A stretch of DNA of 64,000 nucleotides from Hermodice carunculata (Eukaryota > Annelida > Polychaeta > Eunicida > Amphinomidae): positions 74,120,785 through 74,184,784 of the forward strand of contig OZ026623.1 of assembly GCA_964020975.1 (NCBI GenBank). Direction: 5' to 3'. The number at the start of each line of letters is the position of its first letter. Position 1 is the first letter of the stretch. This document shows positions 1 to 16,100 of this stretch, piece after piece. The notes under the pieces are model-generated. The model saw only the letters and a list, made by a program, of their open reading frames with translations, was not told the DNA's origin and did no database searches. Both the position numbers and the translations under genes were made by a program.

Positions 1-173
1 ATGTTTTAAGCTAAATCGCCTGATGGCTGTAGAGATGGCCACCAAGTTTCAGTTAAATCTGAACAGTTTTTTTGGAAAGAAATTAAAATTGCTAAAAGTA
101 TATAATTCACAAAAAAATAACCTAGATAGAGCTGCATTATGTTTTAAGCTAAATCGACTGATGGCTGTAGAGA
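1..173. repeat. Spaced direct repeat, period 138 bp
   Basis: A word of about 35 bases at 1-35 recurs at 139-173 with one mismatch. The window edge cuts the array, so more copies may lie to the left. The open frame across it is not recognised. Confidence 0.7.
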
Positions 174-209
174 AAAAAGAGGACCCACCATATATCCAGA
201 GGTGGTAAG

Positions 210-1030
210 CAAACTGAAGTAACAGTCACTCAACATTTAAACAAGCTTGGTGGAAGTAGACATAAGGTACTTCCCCACCAAGGTGTAGAAAGCACTTCAA
301 ATGATTTTGGAAACATAAAAAAATGTGAATTGTGGGTAAATGGAGGGATGGTGGAGAGGCGGACAATGCATGACTGGTCATTCTATACGGGTGTCCTTAT
401 GCTAGAACACAATAATCTGATTGGTATGAGATATTGTAAGCGAGCGGCATATATAACAATGAAAAATACCGTTTCTATACAAGTCATTTATAAGATTACA
501 CACTGCAATAATACCATACCTGTGATACATTTTAAAACTATGTTTTTCTTTCATCTGATGTAAATGTATGAAGGAAATATTGAAACATTTAAACTCATGC
601 ACTTATCTTAAATCTGTTATTATGTCTGTATATTAATTTTGAGAGACGCGTGACTATTTGTTTTGATGGTTCTCCAATTTATGCCTTTATGTACCCTCCA
701 TGCATCACCTTTCATGGAAGAGTCTCTTTGGATTTCACAAGTGTGTTGTATGTGGGTCAGAAAAGGCCACACAATGTTTCAATTCTTGTGACATTTATTA
801 TGTTTATTTACCGTTAAATTTCTCCAAAACTGGAAGCCGGATTCTCATTAAAGTAAGAGAAAACATAGCTGAGCTCACTTTCCACCAAAATATGTTTATT
901 AAGTGGGTAAAATGATTGATATATCTTGGATACTTTTGAACTTCTGTGATGTTAAAAATAGCAACATGCATTTTTTTATTTTCTCCTGCCTTCTGGGAAG
1001 AAACTATATGTATACTGTAACGCTAGCACT
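210..1030. other. AT-rich stretch with no recognisable feature
   Basis: Only short open frames on both strands. I see no domain, repeat or RNA signature. Confidence 0.5.
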
Positions 1031-1540
1031 AAGACTTAGTATGAACAGGCGTAAGCATAGCGTCCAACAAATCGGAAGACTGCCTCAGTTTTTGGAGAAT
1101 TCGTGAGAACAAGTAGGCCAAACCCGCTCTTGGACCTATTACTTTATGACCGACATGGGCTTCAAAGCGGATTAATGGCTTACACATCATTTATTTATGA
1201 ATCTGTGTGCCGTTTTCTCCGTGTTCTCGAGATTTTGTGTGTGATGCGTATGATGCGATCTCTGATCTGAATGCAGCACATGGGCTTCAAGAACATTCTC
1301 AAATAGCTCGCTTTTTAGCATCCAACAATAGGCCTGACCTAAGCCATTGTTCAAAACAAAAGTTTTTCGGGTTACCATTGTTTGGAACAAAAGCTCTAGT
1401 AAGGCCTATGCTGCAAGAACATCGTCAGGTCGCTCGCTCTTTAGCACCCAACAGTGGGCCATGCCTGAGCCATTGTTCAAAACAAAAGATTCTGTGGGTT
1501 ACCCTTGTGTGGAACAAAATATCTGGTAAAGTCTTCAGCT
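1030..1540. repeat. Degenerate minisatellite, period about 126 bp
   Basis: Two clear units start near 1288 and 1414 and share words such as gccattgttcaaaacaaaag and tttagca-ccaaca. Weaker traces upstream (catgggcttcaa at 1154 and 1279; a gcgtccaacaa word near 1060) suggest one or two older units. The 124-codon frame over it is probably a by-product of the repeat. Confidence 0.65.
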
Positions 1541-1544
1541 GGAA

Positions 1545-2256
1545 GCGTATCTCCCTTGTATTGATTCAAGGCATCTGCTAAAATTGTCACGACACGTGTT
1601 TGGCGGTGGCATTAAAAATTGTTTTGCTCAGGGTGGATACACAATGTAATGTGTCATCCCACACAGACCCGAGATGTGTGCCCACATGGCGTGCCCATGA
1701 CATAGCTTTTAATGAAGGGTTGTGTATCGTCAAAAGTAGAATACTGATTCTGTAGTGCGCTAATGTATCAATATATTTTATACGCCAGTGCAAAAAAAGT
1801 AATGCCGTTCGTACATTTTGTAATTAATTAGACCCCTCTGAAATCGCAAATCGAAAAATCACAAGGAACTCTCATTTTACAAACTGAAAATACTCAAATT
1901 GGAAGAAAAATCTAGTGCTCTGCTATACAATTTTACTTGAACCACTCTATCATACCACGCCCTACTTATGTCCAATCCTTTCAATTCAGCCGCGCATTCG
2001 GATTTCATTAGCACAACACTCAAAACAGATACCGCCAATACCAGAATCTAGTAAAGAGTAAATATACAACACATAGTATTAGAAATTATCTGGTCGGACT
2101 CGTAAATGAAAGAGATGAAAGTATTCTAAACCAAATGAAAACGCATAGATATAAGAGGTTCTCTGATAATGCAGAAGTTTGTTATATATTGCATTACTAG
2201 TTTGAGAGTACCACTATAAATCGTTATATTCTGATAAAAATTTGAAATGCTGTTAA
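1545..2256. other. Unassigned AT-rich stretch
   Basis: No coding or repeat signal that I can support. Confidence 0.5.
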
Positions 2257-2283
2257 TTTTTTTTTTTTTTTTGGGGGGGGGGG
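2257..2283. repeat. T run followed by G run
   Basis: Sixteen T directly followed by eleven G. Such junctions are prone to length errors. Other homopolymers lie near 7648-7671 (A), 12281-12294 (C), 54490-54500 (G) and 61217-61238 (T). Confidence 0.9.
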
Positions 2284-2526
2284 CACTTCCATGATAGCAT
2301 CAGTTTGTCCTGCTTTAATGGTTTGTGTCCCGACAACATATACCTCTCTATACACTCTTCTTGTTTGCATTTATTTTTAGTATGTTTCAGAATTCTATGT
2401 ACACTGTGTTATGGTCAAGTAAATGCCGTTTGAGTTTGAGTGCCAGTGTAAAATCTTTAATGGAGCCAGCATATTGGGAAATGGCCGGGCTAACTAAAGT
2501 CTGTTTGGCGGTGATAGTGGTGCTCG

Positions 2527-2779
<253 letters not shown>

Positions 2780-2799
2780 GTAAACTAACGAAAACACAA

Positions 2800-3918
2800 A
2801 GAAAATGTCAATAAACTGTATTCTATCGAAGATGTTATTTTATATTAGGAATGGCATGTGTTGTTATGATGAGCACAGGCATAGACCTCTGTTTCACAGC
2901 TCCATAAGGCAAGTTCGTGACAATTTCCTGTATTTTAAATGTCTAAACTGAAGATTTGATGCCAGGAGGTCAGATTCAGGAAAACCCTCTAGTGGTGCAG
3001 TTCATTTGTCACTCGTTTCATTTCGCACCATGACTGGAATTTAGCGTCAATTCCTCTGAATACCGGGGAAAAGTGCGTCCGTTTTCATAAAGCTAGCATG
3101 AGGGGAAAACAGTGACAGTTTTCGTTTTAAGGTCTAGGGATCCCTGTTCATTTTTCGGTCTGGATTCTATATAACATAGTCATCCGCCGTCCATGGTCCG
3201 TCAAAAACTCACATATTCAACTTTAGCCAGATCCACTTCAAACTTAGAGGAGTTCTAGTTCATTTTTTAAACAAATCTTGTCCAAAACAATTAATTGCTT
3301 TGAAATTACAAGAAAGACACTTGCGGGCACTTATATATCTCAATTAGTTCAACAGATGACACTGTACTGTTATATCCTTCTTTTTGTTCGTGTTAGTTTT
3401 TGTTTACTTCTCCTTTATGTGCGATCATATTAGGCCTGTTGAGAACGTACTTGAAATTGATATCCAGCAAATTTTGTACTATATAGTGGTGCTCTGACTT
3501 CCTGATTTCTGAAACATTTTCAAAATTAGGAAGTAATAGTCAGGCCATATATGTACCTGTAGGGAAAAGTGGCGGTGATCCTAAAAAAGGTAATCTTTTT
3601 ATCATTCTGCAGTTCAGAGGACCACTTCAGTCTGTGCATGTAAGGTTAACGGGGCACAGGAATGCTACAGTCCACTTGTTTTGCTCATTTTATGGTAAAA
3701 TCCTAGAAAATGCATTTCGTTATTTACTAACTTCTGTTCTTAGCCGACAGGCAGGATTATTATTTCATACGGTGTATGTGCTTCACGTAAATCTCTACCA
3801 AAACTATTCACCAGAACGGACTTTTGCCATTGACTTATCTTCAATTAGTTTAAAACGTGACTAAGTGAGTGGGAACATTACAATATATTACTATACATTT
3901 TCATGTCAATCGGTATCG
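2800..3918. other. Unassigned stretch
   Basis: The open frame at 3634-3864 (+, 76 codons) is not recognised and has no supporting context. Nothing else is visible. Confidence 0.5.
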
Positions 3919-4047
3919 GTATGTATGTATGTATGTTTGTATGTATGTATGTATGTATGTATGTATGTATGTATGTATGTATGTATGTATGTAGGTAGGT
4001 AGGTAGGTAGGTAGGTAGGTAGGTAGGTAGGTAAGTAGGTATGTAGG
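3919..4047. repeat. (GTAT)n passing into (GTAG)n
   Basis: A tetranucleotide array that switches from GTAT to GTAG units near 3990. A single base change spread by slippage would explain it. Confidence 0.97.
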
Positions 4048-4049
4048 TC

Positions 4050-6335
4050 GTCCTGGGCATCCATAAGGCTATTTTCACGAACTTTTAACTACGTGTATCA
4101 TAACATATAAGTACGGCATGTGAGAAAGTTGGCTGTGTCACATTTCCGGGTCCCAGAAAGATGTCCGTGCACTGCTCATCTAAAAGGAGCTTTGTTTTTT
4201 TTTACCTGTGTCAGATGCATATATTAGCACAAAAATACAAGCAAAGAACTAAAGCTACGCCTCTCTATCGTCATGTAAACACATATTTTAAAATTGTGGT
4301 TGAAGTTAATATTGTAGCTCCATAATTGCTTGAACACCGCACTTCACAAAATTGGGTTTTGACCGTATTATAAAGGTGTAGAATTTCATGACAGCTCACA
4401 CAATTCCTTAGAATTGACAAATAATTTCGACCTTGCACCTATTTTGCTGACATGCATGCCTCAATGATTTTTAAAAACGTTTTTTAACATGTCTTGATCA
4501 GCCGTGTAAAACTCTGCCATCCTTTTGATTGTCCAGATAGACTGGAGCATTTTTTCTAAAAATTCCAATGCCAAAACAATAATATGGGGTTTCAGTGTTT
4601 TTGTCGAACCACATCCTGAATTATTCGTAGATAAAATGGAAAACCCCTTGAGTTCTCCACCACTTGTTGTATGGGGTCTTAAGGGGATATCTTCTCCAAT
4701 ATTTCTATGTCGACACTTGCACCATGTTACCCATCTCCTTTCACTCCATGGGCAAGTCCAGCAATGATATCTCAGAATTTATTGTGACCTTCTACCCCTT
4801 ACAAAATCATGATCAGTCATATATATGTGACGAGTACGGCCGTTCATGAGTACACCCAAAATACATCTGAACCTATGTCCACTTCACCCCTGCCCCTTAT
4901 AATGTGTCCTTAGATAGACATAGATATTTTAATGATTCTTCAAAACCATATGGCTAATTTGAACGCGATTTTACAAAAGTTACTTCTAAAAGATCTTGTG
5001 TTATTGCCAAAATATAAAACTCTACAAATGTATGCATTTTAATCAAGTTGAGTTTAAATGCGCTCTTGTATCTTGAAATCTATGAAGATGGTCAAACTTT
5101 CCAAATTTTAGAAAGTTTCAGAAACTAGTCTACAAATCAAGTTTAGTCTGCTGGTTAATTGGTTCTCGTGCCAGATAACATCTCTAAATATCATAATATA
5201 AATGAGGAATGAAGAGATTCAGCGATTTATTAAAGGCGCAAATAAGGACACTCCATTACTTTACATGTTAAAGCAAAACACACGGTGATGCCGTATCTCA
5301 ATACTGGCAGGCCAGTCTTTCATGATAACATGATTCTTCGTCTGAGACTACTTTAAATGTCCGCCGTATGACGTGAAACTTCTAGTATGAATATAAAATG
5401 AGTTTATACTCAGGGTTCAAATAAAATATGTGCAATTACCAGCAAAGAATAAAGAAATGTTCGAAACTGACAGTCTTCGAATAATGATTGAACTTCAAAA
5501 ATGGCAAGTGGAGTCTGAAAGTGTTGCCATGGCAACAAGTCGTCCATCGCGATATCCGCGCTACCATCTCGGTATTGCACAGCAATGGGCTTCTAAAAAC
5601 TTAGTCAAGTCCTGTGTAACATCATTATGCGGGCAAATAAAGAAATATGAAGCTTCGTTCTGTTTCGCATGTGTGTAGGTCTGTGAGGTGTCACGTTTTG
5701 CAATATCCAAGTAATGAATATTCGTTTAGGATGTAACATGCTGAGAAGACGTATCAATTGCAAATCCCGTATAATTTTCAAAAGGCAAATATTGAAATGA
5801 TCTTACTTAGAACAGAATTCAGGGTATAATTTCTTCATTTTGCTCGTAGATATGTTCACTTAAATCAAAAGTTTGATCTGGTCTTATTACCACAATAGAT
5901 GAAACGGTCAAACGGCCCTCTCGTTCCACAGCCACTATTTTATCTTAAATATACGCCTTGGAGTCATTGACTGTTTCACAATAGTAATGCTGTGTATAGT
6001 ATGCATGTTTTCTGCTTTTACGTGCAGTTTAATCTAAAAAGTATTCTTCAATCATATTGTATATGAAATGTTGTATTGTGCTCTTGGTGTTCTGATTGTT
6101 TATGTGACTATAATATTCGCCAGTGCACTAATGTTACTTGTACATAACGTGCGAGGAAAAAATAAAGTTTTAATTTATTTGAAAGTACGCCCTGAAATCT
6201 GAGAAAGGGATAACCCATTATTTTTGTAAACAGTTGAGACATGTATCTGCTAAGCTTAATCTTCAGAAATTCCATTAGATGTCCACCACAATCGTATAGT
6301 TATTTTTTGATGTTTTTGTTTTCTCGTTTTGCATG
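4050..6335. other. Unassigned AT-rich stretch
   Basis: Short frames at 4525-4767 and 5430-5678 (+) are not recognised. The word aaaaaataaagttttaattt near 6155 contains a polyadenylation-type AATAAA, but no gene can be attached to it. Confidence 0.45.
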
Positions 6336-6337
6336 TA

Positions 6338-6378
6338 GTCCAGTCATATAAAAATGTCACATTTTTATATGACTGGAC
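6338..6378. repeat. Perfect 18-bp inverted repeat, 5-base loop
   Basis: The arm gtccagtcatataaaaat at 6338-6355 is followed by loop gtcac and by its exact reverse complement at 6361-6378. It could be a fold-back element, a cruciform site or a snap-back mutation product. No terminator or RNA gene is implied. Confidence 0.9.
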
Positions 6379-6699
6379 GGCCTACAAGTTTACAATTTTT
6401 TCAGCAATCCATAGTCACAAAAATACATTGTGTTGAAGCATGGAGGCTCATAAGAACACTATTAGACTTGGGTTTTTTCGTCTAGAACCACTTCCTAGAC
6501 ATTATCCTATTTCCTAGATAAAATTTGAATTGAAGTGATAAATAACTAAAAATAATTTATATTTTCAGTAAAAGCAATAAGAGAATGATAAAACTGCAGA
6601 TATGACCCCCTGTCCCTGGTGTAGTTTATGAAGATTGAAATACTACAAGTTGCACAATAAACTACCCAGGTGCAAGGAATCAAGTAGCATCTCCAAGGC

Positions 6700-8230
6700 C
6701 GTGCATGTAGTGTACAGCGTGCTGTCTCAGTACCAAGAAGCACTCAACTGTACGACAGATATAATTCATCCAATTTTCATTGAAGCTATATAGTTTGTAG
6801 CTATCTCGGATATGATGGGGAAGAGTAATCAAAACCTCGGAAGCAGTAGCATTTAAGCACTTGGGGTGGGAGTGGCCAAGGAAGAAATTGCTGATACCAG
6901 CTGAGCGTGTTTTTAAAGAATGAATCAAGGACGAAGGAGGCTATTGAGGTAATCTGGAGTTCTTTAGTTGTTAGTTGTTTTGAAGATTGGAGAGGTAATC
7001 AGGAGTTCTTTTATCGGTTTATCTTCCCCATGAAAAAAAAAATATAATGATTGTAGAAAAATCTTTGTTTGGTTCTTATCCATTTCCTACGGCCCAGCAT
7101 TTCTGAGAAAGCACTTCTGAACGCACAATCTAAAATGATGCTCATTGCCCTGTTTTGTTTACTCTGTCCTTTTGTCAATTCCTGCGTTCGGGTGTGTTGC
7201 TCAAGACAGTGATACAGTGGTCGATATGTTGTTCCATGAGTATTTTTGTATAGGGTGACCCGTGCACAAGGTGGTATATATTTGGCTGCCCTAGAGAAGA
7301 TCACAACTGCCCATTTAATGTTGCCCATAACCGTATTTAGGTCCTCAATAAAATTGAATCTTTAGTCAATTAGCACTTCTGCACATTTTTGAAAGCGTCA
7401 CACTGGGTGATAGGCTCACCATCCAAAGTCAGATCAAGAGAAAATTGTTTAGCTTTGTTGCAACTAAGCGTTTTGTTTGTTTCCTCCAGAGGCAGACGAA
7501 GCTTCTTGGTTTTGAGCCAGAAGCTACTACTTCTCTGAGGACATGGGATATGGTATTGATATTTGGATTAGGAAAATAAAAAGTAAACCGCATACAAACT
7601 CATGCTAGAAGTTTGAAACAAGCACCAACGTCATTCATATACAGCAAAAAAAAAAAAAAAAAAAAAAATCCTGGTGGATGTCTGTGGTTGTAAGTTTGGC
7701 CTCAGGGAGATTACCACTAATGCATGAGACTTTTTGCCTATTGGTGAGGTAGCTCTTAAACCATCCACACTTTAAAAGTTGTTTTTAAAGCCATAGTATT
7801 TCAGTATGTTTAGAACAATGCCATGGTCAACGGTGTCAAAGGCTATATGCAAATCAAGAGCCGCCACTGCAACACAGTTGTGAAGCAAAGTCTTGGTTGA
7901 GGTATAAAACAGAATGACTAGAGATTAACATTTTGTGTCTGGACATATAGTCATTGACCTGATTATGGACTATTTGCTCTAAAAGTTTTGAAACATCAGA
8001 TGAAATTGATCTGGATCTATAGTTACTTGGATTCATTTTGCGCCATTTCTTATGAATTGCAGGAATACGAGGAATCCTCCACGAAGCTGGGGTGGAACTT
8101 TCATAAGCAAAAATTAAAGCACCACCCTGTTATTGGAGCTTGCTGTAGAGGAATAGCACTCCTGTAAATATTTGATGAATCACGTTGAAGCAGGATTTAT
8201 TGGATTTTATCAGCCAGATGTTCAGGCTTT
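6700..8230 (-). mobile_element. LINE relic A: RT and C-terminal part of a CR1/Jockey-like non-LTR retrotransposon
   Basis: Read on the minus strand, the order of motifs is that of a LINE ORF2. First comes a PASW...IPAIHKKW block near 8110-8045. Next is NPSNYRSRSISSDVSKLLE (RT block 1, usually NYRPIS..K.LE) near 8035-7977, then WFKSYLTNRQKVS near 7765-7720, then LTLDGEPITQCDAFK near 7430-7390. The thumb follows, with RAAKYIPPCARVTLY and SEMLGRRKW at 7330-7065, and a C-terminal HSxxTRSA-like stretch at 6920-6850. The catalytic YADD block is not recognisable where a run of A (7648-7671) and an unaligned stretch now lie. Several frameshifts and stops make it a dead copy. An RT tail from another family abuts it at 8235. 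The exact clade is uncertain. Confidence 0.85.
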
Positions 8231-8234
8231 GCTA

Positions 8235-8545
8235 GCTATTGCACCACCAGCTAGCTCTCCCTATAATCATATTAGTCTCTGTATTAATTTTGTGTACCGA
8301 ATTTTGGATATTTTCAGAAGTTTCTTTGGCACCAACATAATGACCTAAATAATAACATCAATGTACTTTAGTCATGGGAATTCCATCAATATAAAAATTG
8401 ATAGTCTGGTGATTTCGACCATGAACATTATGTTCTGACTTCTTTGGGTTGAACATTACATGATATTCTTCTGCAAATTTATCACAAACTTTGAACTGTT
8501 TAGACATAATGTTGAAGCAAGCAACACTAAATCATCCATATGCTG
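8235..8545 (-). mobile_element. LINE relic B: RT palm/thumb fragment of a second family
   Basis: Minus-strand reading gives MDDLVLLASTLCL near 8535-8500 (the xDD catalytic block). In a shifted frame it gives FNPKKSEHNVHGRN and YLGHYVGAKETSENIQNSV with ETNMIIGRAS. This is the usual order of DDLVLL, FN..KS and YLGH blocks in one group of LINEs. The frame shift between the blocks shows decay. It differs in sequence from relic A, which begins immediately downstream, so the two are separate insertions or a nested pair. The (CA)n array at 8614-8688 lies on its upstream side. Confidence 0.7.
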
Positions 8546-8611
8546 GAGCACATACAAATAAATGTTCAATATGATATCAAGACCCAAAAGCTTTCAAATG
8601 TGCAAGTAATA

Positions 8612-8613
<2 letters not shown>

Positions 8614-8688
<75 letters not shown>
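8614..8688. repeat. (CA)n microsatellite
   Basis: About 75 bases of CA dinucleotide. It causes spurious His-Thr and Cys-Val frames. Confidence 0.98.
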
Positions 8689-8690
<2 letters not shown>

Positions 8691-9214
8691 AGGTGATTGC
8701 CTCCGCTACAGGCAACTCTGTATTTTCACCTCCCATTTGGACAATATCATAGTCAATGTGTGTGCACTGAAGCTTGTAATTAAATCCCTTATTACACACT
8801 TTCTCTGTTTTATTGTCACTTTCTCTTACAGGTAATAATTATCACAACACCTGCCTGCAACCACTCTCTGCCTAGGTCTGAAGACAACAGACACACATAA
8901 ATACGTTTTTCAGGGGCCAATTTTTATGACTAACATGTTAATTTAATATAGCTTATTCTTAAAATGAACACAAAGAACATATTTTTTTCAATTAGATTGA
9001 AAAAAGCTGCACAGTGAAAGCAAGACAACAATGAGGTAACGAATCGACACAAGTGTTGTCTCAATGATTACGTAATGCTAAAGATGGGCACTCTTTGAAG
9101 TCTTGGGACAGTGGGGCACCCCATTGCCAAGCCTTGGTAGGAGAAATGAGGGTCAAACCCGCTGTGCGAAAGTGGCTCTAGGCCAGGTATCCTTAGCTGA
9201 GGTGTTCATGGCAT

Positions 9215-12230
<3,016 letters not shown>

Positions 12231-12539
12231 CCAGTTTTAGTTTTTTTTTGTTGCTGACATTGGGTATGGTATGGACATGACCCCCCCCCCCCCCGCATCC
12301 TCAGCCAACTCATGCAGAATTTCAGCACATGCATACAGGACTGCATATTTTTATTAAAATATCTCACGACAAATGTGAATTATTGAAATAATCTCAGCTG
12401 GTCTACATTTCAATTCCAAGTTTTTCTCTATGTCAACCTGGTCACATTTTGTGCTGCAGGTAAAGCTGCAAAGTACAATATGAAAAAGTTTACGCCACTT
12501 ATTTCCTTGATATAAATCCCCCATTATCTTGAGCCAAAA

Positions 12540-14830
12540 ACAATAAATTATTAAAATGTTATGCCAGTGTTGGCAACCTTTGTGTATTTCGGACTAATTG
12601 GTCCCGCATATACATTATCTAGTGTACATATTTTAGATTATGTCATTACATATACTCAAACATCTATGTTTCATTCATTTACCTTTCATGCGACATTGTT
12701 GCCAATAAAAGTGGTACTGTAACTACTTTGTTTATAAATGTACTTAATGACTCAAACAACTCCGCCCTCTGTGTGGGATACAATTTACAATGCATGAAAT
12801 AGTGAGACACGGTTTCCGGAGACTCTCTACAGGAACATAGATCACATGCGACTAAATAACATTTGCACATGTCCCAGTTTAATAAACTACATTCCATTCT
12901 TAGTCTGGCATGATGAATTTGGGCATTTCTGGTTCAGCCACAGTAGTACACTGGGGCAAATGAATCATCTTCTTAGAGTTTTTTTCTTGAAAGAGGACAC
13001 TGACTGGGAATTTTGCACTACGGGATCTAGGCTATTCCAAATACTGATATCACTTGGAAAAAATTAAAGTCGGCGTAATTCAGACGGGGCCAATATCTGC
13101 GGGATGTCATTGGAATGTCTTGTAGCATACGTATGTTCCTGAACTAAGGGGACTCTCTCTAACAAATAATTTGGCGCAAGGCCATTGAGAATTAGGTACA
13201 TATGAATGAGTTTATGGCGCTCACGTCTAATGCGTAAGGGTTGCCATTTTATTTCGTAAAGTGACTGGATATTAACATTTCGGGCGCACCAACAACTATG
13301 CGGGCTGCCGCGTGTTGCATTCGTTCCAACTTATCGCAACAGGCTTTTGTGCAGTTGTCCCACAAGATGTCACCATATTAAGGGGCAGGTCTAATAAAAG
13401 CAAAATACAATTTTTCCAGTGGTTTCCTGTCCAGTATAAATTTCATGCTCCGGAGACAGTCTACCCTTTTCATAGCTTTAACATAAAGATTATCAATGTG
13501 GTTACTCCATAACCCGTCCTTGGATAGGGTGATACCCAGATGTTTGTGATTTTGAACTTCAGAAACATCATGACCGTTAACATAAAGTGGATAAGATATG
13601 GTTGCACGAGAGCAAGAACATGGCATGGAAATGTCTTTTGACTCATTTAAGTCAACGAACCATTGCTTTGTCCACATAGAGATGGCTGACATGTCACCAT
13701 TTGGGGTTACCTGGCTTAATTCTGGGAAATCTCTCCCTGAGATCAAGAAGAGGGATGTATCAGCAGGAATCTGTGATGATCCCTGACCATTTAAAAACAA
13801 TTCTTTGACAATTTTCCACCAGTTTCGTATAATTGTAGTCACTCGCCTGCACCTTGTCGGTTAACGACTGTTTATACTTAAGTTTTGCTTTCCTTAATTT
13901 CTGAACAGTGACATAACGTGCTGTCCTGTACTTGGCCCACAATGCAGGATAATCACTATTGTTTGCTTTCTCCGCAGCCTTTGCCCTCCGACGAAGTCGG
14001 TCTCGCTTCCCCATAAGCTTTCGGACTTCGCCGGAGAGCCAAGGGGGATCACCGGGTCGCACTTTCACCTTTTCATATGAAATAAAACTTTTGCCATGTC
14101 TAAGAATATATTTGATCATTTTACTACCATATCAGACACATGTAAACTTTCTAACTCCTTATCCCATTCTATGTTTCCCAGCTTTTCGTTTAAACCATTG
14201 AAATCACCGCGTTTGAAACGCCAGACCTGTCTGAAATACGGTTTTTGCTTATTCACTTGAAAAGAAATTGAACAAAACACAGCGAAGTGGTCGCTTAAAC
14301 TTAAAACTACTGTACCAGGGCCATTGATTAAATCAGCATTTTAACTGCAATGATATCAATACATCGTAAATTATGAGATGAGACCTGTGTAGGTTCCGTA
14401 ACTAAATGGGAAAAACATTCTACTGTCTAAAATAGAATATAACTTACTTTTTCTATACTGTAATATATCATCATTTATCAGCATGTTCACTAGAGGGTGT
14501 GTAAAATAGACCAAGTAACACTTTATCTTGTTTTAATAAGATATTTCACACCTGACACTCTCGAGGAGCGGATCCTCTAAGTCAGGCTGTCTCTTCCCGG
14601 TTACATTTTCGCTGAGATAAATACAGACACCACCTCCTACATTATTACTTCTGTCATTTCTCATAGGGTCTTGAAAGCCGGGAATTCTAATCTCATAATT
14701 TTCTATTGAGTCGTTTAACCACGTTTCTTAACATCGTATTCATGAGAGAATGTGGCCAGGTCCTCCACTTTGTTTTTCAAACTACGTGCATTTAAATGTA
14801 ATACAGATAAATCCCGTTTTGATTCGGCGG
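12540..14830 (-). mobile_element. LINE relic C: CR1-like element with endonuclease, linker, RT thumb and C-terminal zinc-like tail; RT core deleted
   Basis: The minus strand carries a long part of a LINE ORF2 in order. The AP-type endonuclease starts with LSVLHLNARSLKNKVEDL near 14815-14760. GGGVCIYLSENVTGK lies near 14640-14595 and LSDHFAVFCSI near 14305-14270; the SDH triplet is the conserved catalytic signature of this nuclease. The basic linker has DPPWLSGEVRKLMGKRD near 14060-14005 and runs to YTKLVENCQRIVFKW near 13820. The sequence then jumps to the end of the RT palm, PADTSLFLISGRDFPELSQ, and the thumb, HLGITLSKDGLWSNHID, near 13540-13490. The end holds RHKLIHMYLILNG near 13200 and a Cys-rich CSCRESPETVSHYFMHC near 12830-12770. 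Most RT finger and palm blocks, including the catalytic Asp pair, are missing, so about 250-300 residues were lost in a deletion near 13790. Scattered stops confirm it is dead. Confidence 0.9.
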
Positions 14831-15029
14831 AGGATAACCAACTAACATTAGTGCCACTTGAATCGTCTGTCGAGACCGAAGAGATAGGTGTTCTCCCGTT
14901 GGGTACTGCTTGGGAGTCACTGCTCATCAGATTATACCAGTATCCATAAGGAACAAGTGTAGTATGGGAAAAACAGCTACTGAATACATATTTGGATTCA
15001 CGAATAATACAGAAACAACATATCGGCAT

Positions 15030-16087
15030 TGTTTTTGTTTAAATATGTTTGTAAACTGCGTGGAGATCGTTTCAAATTATAGCTGGCATGTTCAAAGCAA
15101 CACAATGGATACAAATACATGCAAACTACGAAGTTTGAAAGTTGAAAATATGAAAATATTAGGATTACACATGACCAAGAAAACAAGATTGTAAACATGT
15201 AAAGTAAGAGTGTCACAGTTCCCGGTAAGTCGGCGCAACGATACATTACTCCTGGTAGGAAGCTAGAAATGAGGAAAATATGTCCAATGGTGACTAGATA
15301 ATTACAGGCACTGCAACTCAACGCTTATTTCCTGGTCATAACGTTCACTGAAAGAAATGTTTGATAGTCAACAAGAATCCCACATGTCTGTGGAACGACA
15401 TTGGGTGCGCTGACAAAGTTTCTCGTGGATGGAATTTGTTGTGCTTGGATGATCAAGCTTGTTGCTGTGAAAAAGAAAATACATGACACAATGTGTGCAA
15501 AATGTACGTTGTTTGTGATTTCCATGTGATCACGCTTAAACACTGAACAATCATTGATAGTTATGGGGTGTACAGGTAACAACCAACATCGTTCTGCTGG
15601 TACGATCAGAGCTGTTTGTGGTTTCGCAAAATTAGGGATTTGTGTTAGGTGCAGGTAGCTAGTTGGACAAAGCTGCCAAATCCTCCAGACGATGTACTTG
15701 TTTTACGGTGTCAGCGCCAGTGCGAGATGCACAGATGAATATCACACACGATTTAACAACGCAAACTCATGTGACACTAGACAGCTTTCAAATACCGACT
15801 CTTATGAAGACCACAAACAATACTTCAGAGACAATGAATGGTGGGGAATATGTGTATTCGAATGCGCCATTTTCGGGAATTACAGCCTAGATGATAAACT
15901 TCATGATCAATGAGCACCGGTCGAAATACGCCACGAATTTCTGTCTAAATGGCAAAATACCAAAGCATTCAGCAATTGAGTGCAAAATATGTGCAAAGTG
16001 ACTATGTCACTTAAAAATTAAAGCACCTACGGAATCTGAGAAACATATGTGCGTGGATGTATCAGGCAAAATTCTCATCACTAGCAT
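15030..16087 (+). other. Unassigned; two overlapping open frames at 15663-15913
   Basis: Two plus-strand frames of 75 and 73 codons overlap almost completely. One is Thr/Asn/Ser-rich and ends NGGEYVYSNAPFSGITA, which has the look of a cytoplasmic tail with a Tyr motif. The other is Cys-, Asp- and Tyr-containing. I recognise neither. An isolated exon of a surface protein is possible but unsupported. Confidence 0.25.
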
Positions 16088-16100
16088 GCTGGAGTTTAGC

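Noticed and set aside
16057-16100. Met at 16057 as the start of the LINE protein
   Set aside because: It lies in flanking DNA left of the target duplication. The LINE begins at 16101.
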